From NCBI RefSeq assembly GCF_026229185.1, contig NZ_JAGGJA010000011.1:1-64000 (forward strand): 64,000 bases of DNA. The letters are read 5' to 3'. The stretch is from Fodinibius salsisoli. GTDB taxonomy: Bacteria > Bacteroidota > Rhodothermia > Balneolales > Balneolaceae. The translations under genes were made by a program, and so were the position numbers. The notes beneath the pieces were generated by a model. The model was not told the origin of the DNA and did no database searches. It saw nothing but the letters and a program-made list of their open reading frames with translations. Positions 52,925 through 62,640 of the stretch are shown here, in pieces. Every line of letters starts with the position of its first letter. Within the stretch, counting starts at the first letter, position 1.

Positions 52925-55744
52925 TTATTCCGAAGACAGTGATTTTATATATTCAGTAATAGATGCTACTTCATTGGCAGAAAGGATACCCAAGAAAGAA
53001 GGCATCTCTCCTTCATATCCTTCTACAACTTGTTCGCTGGGCTCTAAAATGGCCTGTTCAATATAGTCTGCAGTCACTTTCGCCGATTCCCCGGATTTAA
53101 GTTGCCGGGTCGTACCAAAGATGCCATGGAGTGCTGGACCTACATTCCCTTCACCCGAACCTTCCACTGCATGGCAGGCAATGCAACCTGTTTGCTGGAA
53201 GAGTTTTTTCCCTCGTTCTGCAGTAACAGGCTTTTCTGTTTCCTTGGCACTGGCAACCGTAGCTGATCCGGTCAGTAATTCATCAACATTAATATTAGGG
53301 AAGCCCTGGGCCAGCAGATCGGCTTCTTCAACATCATTCACTGAAAACCAAAGTTGATCATTAATGAAAGTTCCATCATTACTTTCCAGGTTATAGCCAA
53401 CTTCCATCTGCTGGACTTCTTGGATATCCGGAATAGCAATAAAGACGGACTTTCTATCTTCGGATAAGTGAGCCGAAAATACGGGCAGTACTTCTTCACC
53501 CGGACTTCCATCCAGTTTATAATGGCCAGATCCATATTCCTGGGTACGCTTATAATTCCAGCGCTTAACCTGGAAGTTAGCGGGATTGGTGGCGGCTGCT
53601 TCATGCAGTTCTGCACCGAAACTTAGAATAACGCCTCGTTTACGAACCTGAAAGTCACGGGGCTTTAGACTCTGCTCTCCCGTGTATCTCAGTCGTATGA
53701 GTGAACTAATCACATCCGAGTCAGAACCCCAAAGCGAGAAGCCGCCCACATACAGTTGCCCATCTTTGGGACTGACATCTCCCTTCATGGTTGGTGCCGG
53801 ATAGTCAGCGTCTATAAAAGAAACAGCTCCCTGAACGGCATCACTGGTGCTATCCATCAGTACCTTAAAGATACCCGGTTTCCCATACGAAAGATGCACC
53901 ATACTTCGACTGAGTGGTCCCATTTTATCGCTGGTAATCCAGGCCTGGCCCGAACCGGACCGATCTACGCTGTGTGGGATCCAGGTAAGCGGAGGTGTTG
54001 TTTCTGGCAGTGGATCGCGATAAGCGGTTGCCGACACGCCATAATAATCGCCTCTATCTATTAAATTAATGGGCGTGGAAGGCATTGAGTGACCCTGTTG
54101 ATCTGAGGATGAAACCACACCTGTTTCAGGATTGATACCCAGATATGGACCGCGAAATCCGGTTGCATAGTATTCAATACTGCGTCCATCAGGAGCAATC
54201 TTAGTGATTGTTCCTCCATAGCGTGAGCCGGCCCGAAAGCCCATAATACTTTTGGGTGAGGATGTTTCAGGCCCCATATCCAGTGCTCCAAATTTGGAAA
54301 CATAAAACGACCCATCAGGAGCGCCCACCATCCCGCTGGCCCATTCTCTTGTTTCGATGGATTGGTCCATCAGGTTAGAGAAATTTTCGTAATAATCGGC
54401 TGAGCCATCACCATTGAAGTCGTGAAAACGAGTAATACCACCTTTACCAAAAGTGTAGATGGATCCATCTACAATCTCGATACTTTGGGTCTCGTATAGT
54501 CCGGAAGCAAATCGTTTCCAGGTCAATTCTTGGAGCTTATCATCAATGCCTTCAATTAGCCACACATCTCCTTCAAAAGTTACGACGGCTGCTCTGTTAT
54601 CCTCAAAGAAAGCCACATCTACAACCCGTACATTTCGCTTCCATGGATTGGGAATGGGCAGGGTCAGGCGGTCTACAACATAGGCCGATGTATCAGGCGC
54701 AATTTGACCACGAGTACGAACACGTTGGTTCCACTGGTCCGGACCGCCCTCCTGGTAATCAGGAAACTCACTATTTTCTCGAGCTTGGGTAACCAGTTGA
54801 TCAAAAGAAGATATATTAGCAGCTGCCCCCTTCCAGAGCACCACCGTAAATTGATGCTCGGTTTGACTATCAGAAAGCTGGACAGTGACATATTGGTCAT
54901 CCGTTACCTGTACCTGTTGCCCGCTATCTTCTCCAACAACGGCTACTGCCGTTACGGAGTCCTCCTCCGTGCCCTGATATAGGTAAGCCTGATTTCCTTC
55001 AATTTCGCTCCTTGCGCCATTGGCTACCTCTGCAGCAACCAGCGAGAGCGCTTGATTCAAATCATCAATGCGAAATGTACGCGTGAAGGCCCTTTGTTCG
55101 TCATCCATCACGCTACCGGGCGTTTCAAGAATTTGGGTACCGTGCATGGTGTAGTTTAACACCACTTGGTTGCCATCCAGGTACAGGCCATTCCAACGGC
55201 CAATTTCTTGTGGTATGGGTCCCCATGATGGTGCTTCGGGATTGGGCGACGGTGAACGCGGATCTTCAAATTGTGGCTCAGCTCCGGTCCAGCCGGGATA
55301 TAACCCTGTGGCAATTTCAGGTTTGCCGGCGATTAATGGAATTTTATTGCTCTTATTGTGGAAATCCCGATAAGAGATTTGTGCCATTGTAACCATCGGC
55401 AAAAAATCGCCAGTCCAGGCCACCGACCAGCGGAGCATATCGGTATCGAAGCAGGTATAGGCATCCTGCCCAAGTTTGATGGCCACACAGCGAGGTGTAA
55501 TATTGTCGTTTGGAAACCCCTCTCCTAACGCTCTTGCATCCACGGAGGTGGTAATAAAAGGAAAGTCTCGCTCAACAAATGAAGCGATACTGTCGGGATT
55601 GAAATTTTGCTCGGTAATAGGTGGCGGGCCTTCATCTACCGAACAGCCAGTAGCTATAATAAGCAGTGCCAGCAAAGAAAGCTGGAACCATTTTTGGGGA
55701 TCATTAAATGAAACATTCTTACGGTTGGTAACACTCAAAAACAT
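52925..55744 (-). CDS. DUF6797/propeller/cytochrome c lipoprotein
   Basis: 939 residues. SPII signal (lipobox I-A-T-G-C, around Cys34) after a basic N-terminus of about 20. The first third contains DARALGEGFPND, CVAIKLGQDAYTCFDTD and the WTGDFLPMVTM-type elements of DUF6797. The middle is propeller-like (VVDVAFFEDNRAAVVTFEGD, SFYVSKFGALDMG). Near the C-terminus is one c-type heme site, G-C-I-A-C-H, then MPSFLGILS with a likely Met ligand. This suggests a periplasmic dehydrogenase or electron-transfer protein acting on a sugar. Last gene of the carbohydrate locus. Confidence 0.8.
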   Translation of the reverse strand: MFLSVTNRKNVSFNDPQKWFQLSLLALLIIATGCSVDEGPPPITEQNFNPDSIASFVERDFPFITTSVDARALGEGFPNDNITPRCVAIKLGQDAYTCFDTDMLRWSVAWTGDFLPMVTMAQISYRDFHNKSNKIPLIAGKPEIATGLYPGWTGAEPQFEDPRSPSPNPEAPSWGPIPQEIGRWNGLYLDGNQVVLNYTMHGTQILETPGSVMDDEQRAFTRTFRIDDLNQALSLVAAEVANGARSEIEGNQAYLYQGTEEDSVTAVAVVGEDSGQQVQVTDDQYVTVQLSDSQTEHQFTVVLWKGAAANISSFDQLVTQARENSEFPDYQEGGPDQWNQRVRTRGQIAPDTSAYVVDRLTLPIPNPWKRNVRVVDVAFFEDNRAAVVTFEGDVWLIEGIDDKLQELTWKRFASGLYETQSIEIVDGSIYTFGKGGITRFHDFNGDGSADYYENFSNLMDQSIETREWASGMVGAPDGSFYVSKFGALDMGPETSSPKSIMGFRAGSRYGGTITKIAPDGRSIEYYATGFRGPYLGINPETGVVSSSDQQGHSMPSTPINLIDRGDYYGVSATAYRDPLPETTPPLTWIPHSVDRSGSGQAWITSDKMGPLSRSMVHLSYGKPGIFKVLMDSTSDAVQGAVSFIDADYPAPTMKGDVSPKDGQLYVGGFSLWGSDSDVISSLIRLRYTGEQSLKPRDFQVRKRGVILSFGAELHEAAATNPANFQVKRWNYKRTQEYGSGHYKLDGSPGEEVLPVFSAHLSEDRKSVFIAIPDIQEVQQMEVGYNLESNDGTFINDQLWFSVNDVEEADLLAQGFPNINVDELLTGSATVASAKETEKPVTAERGKKLFQQTGCIACHAVEGSGEGNVGPALHGIFGTTRQLKSGESAKVTADYIEQAILEPSEQVVEGYEGEMPSFLGILSANEVASITEYIKSLSSE

Positions 55745-55783
55745 AGTACAAAATTAGGGTTCAGATACTTCTTATCTCAGGTT

Positions 55784-57019
55784 CTACTCCGCAGTAACTG
55801 TTACTCCCGGAGGATAGGCATAATCTTTCCATAGATGATTTAATGCATCCACATCTGGTTCACCATCGTAAGTTACAAAACGGTAGCGCATTAAATAAGG
55901 TGAACCGGGCTTAATTTTAAAATCCCCCAATTGCATGGGAGCATACACAAAATAAGGTGTACTGGGATTAATGCGTACCGGCTGGGGAGAACGAAAATTA
56001 TCGGGGTGGCTCAGTATAGCTACGCCCACCTGTTTGCCATTAACCTGTCCTCCTACATGCACCCATCGTGCGCGGGTTTCGTTGCCATTGCTGCGGTCAT
56101 AGCCCGCGGAAGTGAGAAAAGAAACGTTGTCCGGATTATCCCACTGTTGGTGACCTCGAAAAGCCAATCCCCCGTAATGGTAGGTTGGCAAGGTAAGCGG
56201 TTGACCGGAATTCGCAGTGTGCGTGAGTTTAAGATCGAAGAGGTTATACTCCTGCTTATCAGTACCGGAAATATTATATATTTTTGTCTGCCATTCCTCA
56301 TTGAGGCCAATAACAGGTGCAGAACCTGATATATCCACAAAATAATTGGTTGCTTTGAGTCCTCCATACACCGGTCCCTCCCAGACCTTATCCAGAGAAT
56401 CGGCATGATCGACTCGACCCGTTTCATCCTGCTGGTTCCAAAAGTCGGGTGAACGTCCCTGGAATTTGGTTTTTGTCCAGGCCGACCAAATACCATAATG
56501 GTGCGGATGCATTTGGGTATCCAGGTGATTGGTTAAAGAAACACCGTTGGGAGTGTAGGCCGGATGAATATAGCCCGCCCGCTTATACCGATGATCTAAT
56601 TCCGTGGGCGGGTTATTAGAATCATAATAATACGACAATACCGGCTTGCCATCTTTTTGGAAAGTAAACGTATTTTCATCAGCGGTATAGTTGACCTGCG
56701 ACGCTCCGACTGATGAAGCCGCTTCTCCGGAAAAATGATAGATCTCTGAATCGCCTGCGGAAAGCTTATCTATAATAAATAAGCCCATATTATGTTCGTT
56801 GACCTGAATGGGAACAGTATTTCCCGATCCATCTTCCAGGGCATATACGCCCGGGGCAACCGAATCCGGAAAGGTAACTGATACGACGCTTTCAGCTCGA
56901 TCAATGCCCCCAGCCGTTACCGTAATTGAATATTGAGCCACGGTCTCCACTGGATGAAGTGCCAGCAGCAATACAGCCAAAAGCTGTGCAAAAAATATAG
57001 ATGCTGATTTCAAATACAT
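55784..57019 (-). CDS. PmoA-like (DUF6807) secreted protein
   Basis: 411 residues with a signal peptide (ends E-T-V-A-Q). The H-P-H-H-Y-G-I-W-S-A-W and the later P-T-Y-H-Y-G-G-L-A-F-R-G motifs are diagnostic for the DUF6807/PmoA family, which is common in carbohydrate-use loci. The many His residues suggest a metal or sugar site. Role unproven. Nine bases separate it from the symporter stop... its own start is at 57019, 9 bases after the symporter gene ends at 57029. Confidence 0.8.
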   Translation of the reverse strand: MYLKSASIFFAQLLAVLLLALHPVETVAQYSITVTAGGIDRAESVVSVTFPDSVAPGVYALEDGSGNTVPIQVNEHNMGLFIIDKLSAGDSEIYHFSGEAASSVGASQVNYTADENTFTFQKDGKPVLSYYYDSNNPPTELDHRYKRAGYIHPAYTPNGVSLTNHLDTQMHPHHYGIWSAWTKTKFQGRSPDFWNQQDETGRVDHADSLDKVWEGPVYGGLKATNYFVDISGSAPVIGLNEEWQTKIYNISGTDKQEYNLFDLKLTHTANSGQPLTLPTYHYGGLAFRGHQQWDNPDNVSFLTSAGYDRSNGNETRARWVHVGGQVNGKQVGVAILSHPDNFRSPQPVRINPSTPYFVYAPMQLGDFKIKPGSPYLMRYRFVTYDGEPDVDALNHLWKDYAYPPGVTVTAE

Positions 57020-57028
57020 GAGTAATTG

Positions 57029-58597
57029 TTAACTTAAAATTGAACTCAGTCCTTCGGGAACAACTCCGATATCGATCCCCAAAATAAGGGTAAAAGCGAA
57101 ATAAGTTAAAAGCGTAATAAGAATGGCAAAAAACATGTTTAGCACCAGTCCGGCACGGGCCATTTGAGGGATATCCATGATCCCACTTCCATAAACAATG
57201 GCATTAGGTGGCGTAGCGACCGGCAGCATGAATGCACAACTGGCAACCATGGTAACAGGAACGGCAAATAGCAAGGGATCTTGTCCTATACCAATGGCCA
57301 CCGATCCGATAACCGGCAAAAAGGCTGCCGCGGTAGCAGAATTGCTGGCAAGCTCAGTAAACATGAGGATAATACCCGAAATGACGAATATAATCAGGAT
57401 GACAGGCCATCCTCCCAGAATTTCAAAATAGCCGCCAACCCATTCGGCCAATCCCGTTTTCTGGATGGCTCCGGCTAACGATAAGCCTCCACCAAAAAGG
57501 ATGAGCACTCCCCACGGCAGGTCTTCTGCATCTTTCCAACGCATCAGGAAAATGGATTTCTTTAGATTCACGGGAATGATGAAGAGCAGCAAGGCTCCAA
57601 AGATAGCGATACTCGCATCCGAAAGCCCCGGAATAAATTGTTCAAGCAGCGGCCGTGTCATCCAGAGCAGGGCTACCAGAATAAAAACCGTAGCCACCTT
57701 TTTCTCCGGATTTGATATTTGTCCCAACCGATTCATCTCATTCTGGATATACTCTTTACCGCCGGGCAACGATTTTAAGCGAATAGGAAAAACGATATTG
57801 GCTAACGTATAGAAAATGATCGGTAATCCTAATATCACAACGGGAATACCCAACGACATCCACTGGACAAAACTGATTTCTACCCCATAAGCATCATTTA
57901 CAAAAGCAATTAACAGGGCATTGGTCGGCGTACCGATGACCGTCCCTAAGCCTCCGACATTGGCTGCATAGGCAATGGCCAGCATCAGGGCCACGGCAAA
58001 ATTTCTATACTGGGCTGACTCTTTCGGATCCGTCTTATTGTCTTTTAGTAATTGAATAACCGAAAGGCCAATGGGCAGCATCATCATGGTAGCGGCCGTA
58101 TTGCTTACCCACATGCTCATGAAGGCAGAGGAGACAATAAATCCAAAAATAATATTCCTCGGCTGCGCCCCAATGAAATTGATAATATTGAGGGCTATTC
58201 TGCGATGAAGGTCCCATCGCTGCATGGCAATAGCAATGATGAAGCCCCCCAAGAACAGATAGATCATCGGATCCGCATAGGGTGCGGCGGCAGCTCCTAC
58301 ATCGACCACTCCAAGGACAGGAAATAAAACAATAGGCAAAAGTGCGGTCCCTGAGATAGGGATGACTTCTGTAACCCACCAAATTGCCATCAGTGTAGCA
58401 ACAGCAGCAGTTCGCCAACCTGCAAGGCTAAGTCCCTCTGGGGAGCTTGAAAACAACATCAGGAAAAATAGGAACAGGCCTCCGAAGAAGCCGCCCCATT
58501 TAACAGCACCTGGCGGACCGTTTTCTGCGACTTCAGGCCCCATCCCCTTTTTTTGCTCTTTGTTTTCCTCTTCTATTTCTTCTGTTTCATAATCCAT
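57029..58597 (-). CDS. SLC13/DASS sodium-coupled anion symporter
   Basis: 522 residues with about 11-13 helices. The two family-signature loops are present: first V-S-N-T-A-A-T-M-M-M-L-P (SNT motif) and, in the second repeat, A-S-N-S-A-T-A-A-A-F-L-P. NVGGLGTVIGTPTNALL and VATPPNAIVYGSG are typical too. The protein takes up di- or tricarboxylates or similar anions with sodium. In this locus the cargo is likely an anionic sugar derivative or acid (inference). An acidic N-terminal tail of about 30 residues is present. Confidence 0.9.
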   Translation of the reverse strand: MDYETEEIEEENKEQKKGMGPEVAENGPPGAVKWGGFFGGLFLFFLMLFSSSPEGLSLAGWRTAAVATLMAIWWVTEVIPISGTALLPIVLFPVLGVVDVGAAAAPYADPMIYLFLGGFIIAIAMQRWDLHRRIALNIINFIGAQPRNIIFGFIVSSAFMSMWVSNTAATMMMLPIGLSVIQLLKDNKTDPKESAQYRNFAVALMLAIAYAANVGGLGTVIGTPTNALLIAFVNDAYGVEISFVQWMSLGIPVVILGLPIIFYTLANIVFPIRLKSLPGGKEYIQNEMNRLGQISNPEKKVATVFILVALLWMTRPLLEQFIPGLSDASIAIFGALLLFIIPVNLKKSIFLMRWKDAEDLPWGVLILFGGGLSLAGAIQKTGLAEWVGGYFEILGGWPVILIIFVISGIILMFTELASNSATAAAFLPVIGSVAIGIGQDPLLFAVPVTMVASCAFMLPVATPPNAIVYGSGIMDIPQMARAGLVLNMFFAILITLLTYFAFTLILGIDIGVVPEGLSSILS

Positions 58598-58644
58598 AAT
58601 GCTAATCTTTAGTAGTATCCAATTTGATATTAAATCTTAAATGC

Positions 58645-59415
58645 TCATAGCCGCTGCACTGACAATCCGCCGTCAACCATCATTACTTCTCCGGATGAGT
58701 ATGGAAAATCCCCATCTGCCAAAGACAATACGGCTTTCCCAACATCTTCGGGTTGTCCCCAACGGCGCTGGACGGTCAATCCATCGGCAATTAGCTTATC
58801 ATATTTTTCGGTGACTCCGGAGGTCATATCAGTGGCGATAATACCAGGTCTCACTTCATAAACCGGGATATCATATTCTGCCAGCCGAACCGCCCATACT
58901 TTGTTATGCATGGCGAGCCCCGCTTTGGAAATGCAATATTCTCCCCTATTGGGGGAGACAATCGTAGCAGATATTGATCCTATCGTTACAATGGTTGCAT
59001 CAAAGTTGGCTTTCTCTTCCTTTTGCTCCACCATCCAGCGTGCGGCAAGTTGTGTCAGGAAATAAGGGCCCTTTAGGTTAATGTCCATTACCCGATCATA
59101 ACTCTCTTCGGTGGCTTGCAATGGATCTTTACGCTCTTTAGGGGCTACGCCTGCATTATTGACAAGTACATTAAGCTGCCCAAACTCAGACCGTACTTTA
59201 TCTATAATGGCGGTCCGGTCATCAGCTGAGCTAACATCGCCCTGGCAATAGATTGCTTCAGAGCCCGTAGCGCGAAGCTCTTCCAATGCATCCTGCACTC
59301 TATCTTCCGACCGCACTCCATTGATTGCTACATCATATCCATTCTGACATAATTTTGTAGCTATTGCAAACCCGATGCCTCGCGATCCTCCGGTAACTAA
59401 TGCTGTTAATTTCAT
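58645..59415 (-). CDS. Short-chain dehydrogenase in the carbohydrate locus
   Basis: 256 residues from ATG 59415, which has AAGAAGAAAG just upstream; the longer GTG frame at 59439 would overlap GH88. TGGSRGIGFAIA (cofactor), NNAGVAPKE, the catalytic Ser in TIGSISAT and the pair YCISKAG identify a classical SDR. C-terminal GEVMMVDGGLSVQRL is typical of 3-ketoacyl-reductase-like members. Thirteen bases after the GH88 stop, so co-transcribed. It probably reduces or oxidises a keto-uronate or sugar. Confidence 0.88.
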   Translation of the reverse strand: MKLTALVTGGSRGIGFAIATKLCQNGYDVAINGVRSEDRVQDALEELRATGSEAIYCQGDVSSADDRTAIIDKVRSEFGQLNVLVNNAGVAPKERKDPLQATEESYDRVMDINLKGPYFLTQLAARWMVEQKEEKANFDATIVTIGSISATIVSPNRGEYCISKAGLAMHNKVWAVRLAEYDIPVYEVRPGIIATDMTSGVTEKYDKLIADGLTVQRRWGQPEDVGKAVLSLADGDFPYSSGEVMMVDGGLSVQRL

Positions 59416-59428
59416 TCTTTCTTCTTTT

Positions 59429-60808
59429 TTAAGTTCCACTGAAAAAGGTGTAGTACGGTAAATCCTTTAAAAGGTGCGTTAAATACAATGCAAGCTCCCG
59501 CATGTGATAATCGCCCCACATGCTCGATTCTCCACAAGGAATCTGTTGTCCATCCGGGATATGATCCCAACCATTGGGTCGATGATACACTGAGTGGAGC
59601 AGTAACCCCTGGTGGTCCTCATCCGTACTTAAATAAGGCTCATCCAGAAGTGTTTGGGTGACCGTCAGGCCTGCTTGCCAATAACGCTCTCCTGTTTCAT
59701 TTTCTCCATTGGATTTAAGGTAATGTCCCAGCCTAAGAAGTCCCTGCCCGGCAATAGCTGCCGCGGAACTGTCGACAGGCTCATATTTATTGTAGGGATC
59801 CGCTTCTTTGTCTTGGTAATTCCCCAACTGATGAAGATTAGGTGCACCGGTATCCCAATATGGAATACCATCTGATGAAGTGTATTCTATATAAAAGTCA
59901 CAGGTTGCCCGAGCTGCTTTCAACATCATCTCCCGAATATCTTCATACCCCCCGAAAGGTGCCAGCTCCTCCTTATCAAGAGAATCAATGAACTCCAGCT
60001 GTTCGGCAAAACCACACATCGCCCAGGCCAACCCTCGGGTCCAGGTTGAAAATGGAGAGTAACCCTGTTGAGAGTTTGGGCATCGAAACTGTCCATCATT
60101 GGTATTAAAGACCGCTTCATGGGTGGTTCGTCCCCGGATATCATAGGCATCTCGGCCTTCTCCGTAATAGACGCTATATTTTGCCGTGGAACGAGCGTGT
60201 TCAATCAGTCGTCCCAGAAGAGAAACCTTCGCATCATGTTCCGCATACAGAGAATGCCCCAATTGGTGACTCAAGGCCAGTGCCCGAATAGTACGGATGG
60301 TGTCAACAAAGAGAGAATGAGGCCCGTTGAAAGAATAGATAAAGCCTCCCCCCTCTGCCGTGTTGGTCCAACGTGCAGCCTGTACCGCACCTGTGGACTT
60401 GAGTGCCAGATCGTAGAATTCTTTTTCCCAGCTTTCAGCCTCAAACCGATTATTAGTGAGCAGCCGTCTCAAAGCACCATAAGTACTCACATTGTTAAAC
60501 CCGTGATCATGAACCCCGATATGTGTAATATGAGGCGCCATTTTTTCTACGGTTGCTTTTCGACCTTTCTCCAGATACTCTGAATTGTCGGTGGCATCAA
60601 ACTGTATTATTTCGGATCCAAACTGGAATCCCTGGGTCCATTCGGTCCACCCGCGTGTGGTATATTTACCTTCCACGGTAAAGACCGGTGAGCCCTGCGT
60701 AGTATCGTATTCTTCGCGAATCAGGTTAATTTTTTGACCAGAAAGCTGCCAGAAATTATCCAGCAGCTGGTCAAGATGTTCAATACTGAGATCCTTCTGT
60801 ATGTCCAT
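59429..60808 (-). CDS. GH88-type unsaturated glucuronyl hydrolase
   Basis: 459 residues with no visible signal peptide, so cytoplasmic. (alpha/alpha)6-barrel motifs: GWTEWTQGFQFG, HDHGFNN, NTAEGGGFIYSFNGPHSLF, TWTRGLAWAMCGFA, YWDTGAPN and GESSMWGDYHMRELAL. GH88 and its relatives remove unsaturated uronic acid from oligosaccharides left by polysaccharide lyases. The catalytic Asp pair cannot be assigned without alignment. It follows the Gfo/Idh gene after 41 bases. Confidence 0.85.
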   Translation of the reverse strand: MDIQKDLSIEHLDQLLDNFWQLSGQKINLIREEYDTTQGSPVFTVEGKYTTRGWTEWTQGFQFGSEIIQFDATDNSEYLEKGRKATVEKMAPHITHIGVHDHGFNNVSTYGALRRLLTNNRFEAESWEKEFYDLALKSTGAVQAARWTNTAEGGGFIYSFNGPHSLFVDTIRTIRALALSHQLGHSLYAEHDAKVSLLGRLIEHARSTAKYSVYYGEGRDAYDIRGRTTHEAVFNTNDGQFRCPNSQQGYSPFSTWTRGLAWAMCGFAEQLEFIDSLDKEELAPFGGYEDIREMMLKAARATCDFYIEYTSSDGIPYWDTGAPNLHQLGNYQDKEADPYNKYEPVDSSAAAIAGQGLLRLGHYLKSNGENETGERYWQAGLTVTQTLLDEPYLSTDEDHQGLLLHSVYHRPNGWDHIPDGQQIPCGESSMWGDYHMRELALYLTHLLKDLPYYTFFSGT

Positions 60809-60849
60809 TATTTAATTTCTATCTGCTATCCTATTTTTAGTTATAACTT

Positions 60850-62010
60850 TTATACCAGCGATGGCACGTCCTTCCAGGCACGCTCTTCGGAAGCTTCATA
60901 ACCGATTTCTGCCAGCTGTACTCCCTTCGCAGCTTCCAGAAGGTTCCATCGGAAGGGCTCATCCTTTACTACATGCCGTAAAAATAACTCCCATTGAATT
61001 TTGAAGGCATTATCAAACTCCTGTTGCTCTGGCAACTCAATCCAGTCCTGACGGAAATTATCATCCGTATCAATATCGGGATTCCAGACCGGCTTGGGAG
61101 TTGCGGAATACGGCTGAACCCATACATCCCGAAGACCCGCTACTGCAGAGCCTTTTGTTCCATCGACCTGAAAAGTTACCAAATCATCGCGACGGACACG
61201 GGTAGTCCATGAAGAGTTAAACTGAGCGACCACCCCGTTATCTAATTCAAAAATAGCATAGGCCGCATCATCGGCGGTAGCCTCGTAAGGTGTACCATCA
61301 TCTTCAAATCGTTTGTCAATATGCGTTGCCCCAAGGCAGGATACTCTTTTCACCTCTCCAAACAGGTTGTCCAGGACATAGCGCCAGTGGCAGAACATAT
61401 CCAAAATAATACCGCCGCCGTCTTCCTTCCGGTAATTCCAGGCGGGGCGCTGAGCAGGAACGGTATCTCCTTCAAATACCCAATAGCCAAAATCTGCCTT
61501 CACAGAAAGGATATCTCCAAAGAAGCCCTGTTTTTTAAGCTGACGAAGTTTGGCAAGCCCCGGAAGCCAAAGTTTATCCTGAACAACCCCATGCTTTACA
61601 CCTTTTGATTCGGCTATTTTGTGAAGTTCTACTGCATCCGAAGTCGTAAGTGCAGTCGGTTTTTCGCAATAAATATCCTTGCCGGCAGCTACCGCTTTCT
61701 CCACGCTATCAAACCGGAGGTCCGTACGTTGTGCATCGAAGTAAATCTGGTATTTATCCTGTTTTAATACGGAGTCAAGATCGGTAGTCCAATCTTCGAT
61801 ACCGGTTTCATCGGATAATTTTTCCAGCTTAACAGGATTACGCCCCACCAACACCGGATCGGGCATAATAACTTCGTTATCATTTATTTTAACGCCTCCT
61901 TGCTCCATAATAGGCACAATAGAGCGCCGCAGATGCTGGTTCGTTCCCATCCGGCCGGTAACACCATTCATGATAATGCCGACCTTGTGCGTTGTCAATT
62001 CGTTACTCAT
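60850..62010 (-). CDS. Gfo/Idh/MocA-family oxidoreductase
   Basis: 386 residues. N-terminal NAD(P) fold around GIIMNGVTGRMGTNQH, then the catalytic-type motif D-I-Y-C-E-K-P-T-A-L (E-K-P), and the C-terminal alpha/beta domain with YRKEDGGGIILDMFCHWRYV. Cytoplasmic sugar or sugar-acid dehydrogenase. Next to the cupin gene and the GH88 gene, it fits a uronate-converting pathway. The start ATG encodes MSNELTTHK. Confidence 0.88.
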   Translation of the reverse strand: MSNELTTHKVGIIMNGVTGRMGTNQHLRRSIVPIMEQGGVKINDNEVIMPDPVLVGRNPVKLEKLSDETGIEDWTTDLDSVLKQDKYQIYFDAQRTDLRFDSVEKAVAAGKDIYCEKPTALTTSDAVELHKIAESKGVKHGVVQDKLWLPGLAKLRQLKKQGFFGDILSVKADFGYWVFEGDTVPAQRPAWNYRKEDGGGIILDMFCHWRYVLDNLFGEVKRVSCLGATHIDKRFEDDGTPYEATADDAAYAIFELDNGVVAQFNSSWTTRVRRDDLVTFQVDGTKGSAVAGLRDVWVQPYSATPKPVWNPDIDTDDNFRQDWIELPEQQEFDNAFKIQWELFLRHVVKDEPFRWNLLEAAKGVQLAEIGYEASEERAWKDVPSLV

Positions 62011-62049
62011 GCTTACTTTCTTTTTATTGCTCTTTTAGTCGTTGAGTGA

Positions 62050-62505
62050 TTACTTATATTCTTCCGCCGGTTCCGTGCACTGTGGTTGAGCACCTTCAGG
62101 AAGTGGAGGGGCTTCTTCTCCAGCCTTTGGGAGTGTGCCCTTCAGTTCTTGCTTCCAATGGTCAACATCACCGGCCGGACCATAACAATAGATAAATTGG
62201 AGAGGAGTTTCACCAATATTTGTTAATTGGTGAAACTCATTAGACGGTATATAAACGGTTTGGCCTGAATAGATTTCGGAGCGTTCTGTTCCAAGACATA
62301 TTTCTCCTACGCCTTCCAGTATCGTATATATTTCTTCTTCCGGATGATTATGCCAAGGCACTTGTCCGCCATTGGGTTCAAGCGTAACAAGTCCCATGCA
62401 AAAGTTTTCAGCTTGGATAGAAGAAACTCCTCCCGCGATATTCTTTGTGAGCCGACGTGCGGGATAGGTATTACCGTCGATTTTCTCCAAATCAGAAATA
62501 TTCAT
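62050..62505 (-). CDS. Cupin-domain protein
   Basis: 151 residues. Both cupin motifs are seen: motif 1 PWHNHPEEEIYTILEGVGE (His-His-Glu metal ligands) and motif 2 around ETPLQFIY with the earlier FHQLTN (His). It would be a small metal enzyme such as a sugar isomerase or a binding protein; similar cupins (KduI-like or RhaM-like roles) occur in uronate loci, but the exact reaction is unknown. It lies 39 bases before Gfo/Idh. Confidence 0.82.
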   Translation of the reverse strand: MNISDLEKIDGNTYPARRLTKNIAGGVSSIQAENFCMGLVTLEPNGGQVPWHNHPEEEIYTILEGVGEICLGTERSEIYSGQTVYIPSNEFHQLTNIGETPLQFIYCYGPAGDVDHWKQELKGTLPKAGEEAPPLPEGAQPQCTEPAEEYK

Positions 62506-62640
62506 TATTTCAGTTCTTGCGTTATCAGTTATTTAGTTAATTAGAATCCTTTCAGGAAAAGCCAAGAGGGATTGGATAATGGTTAGATATCTCAACCCCT
62601 AAAGACTTTAATTATAGTTTATTTGCATCATTTGCTAAAA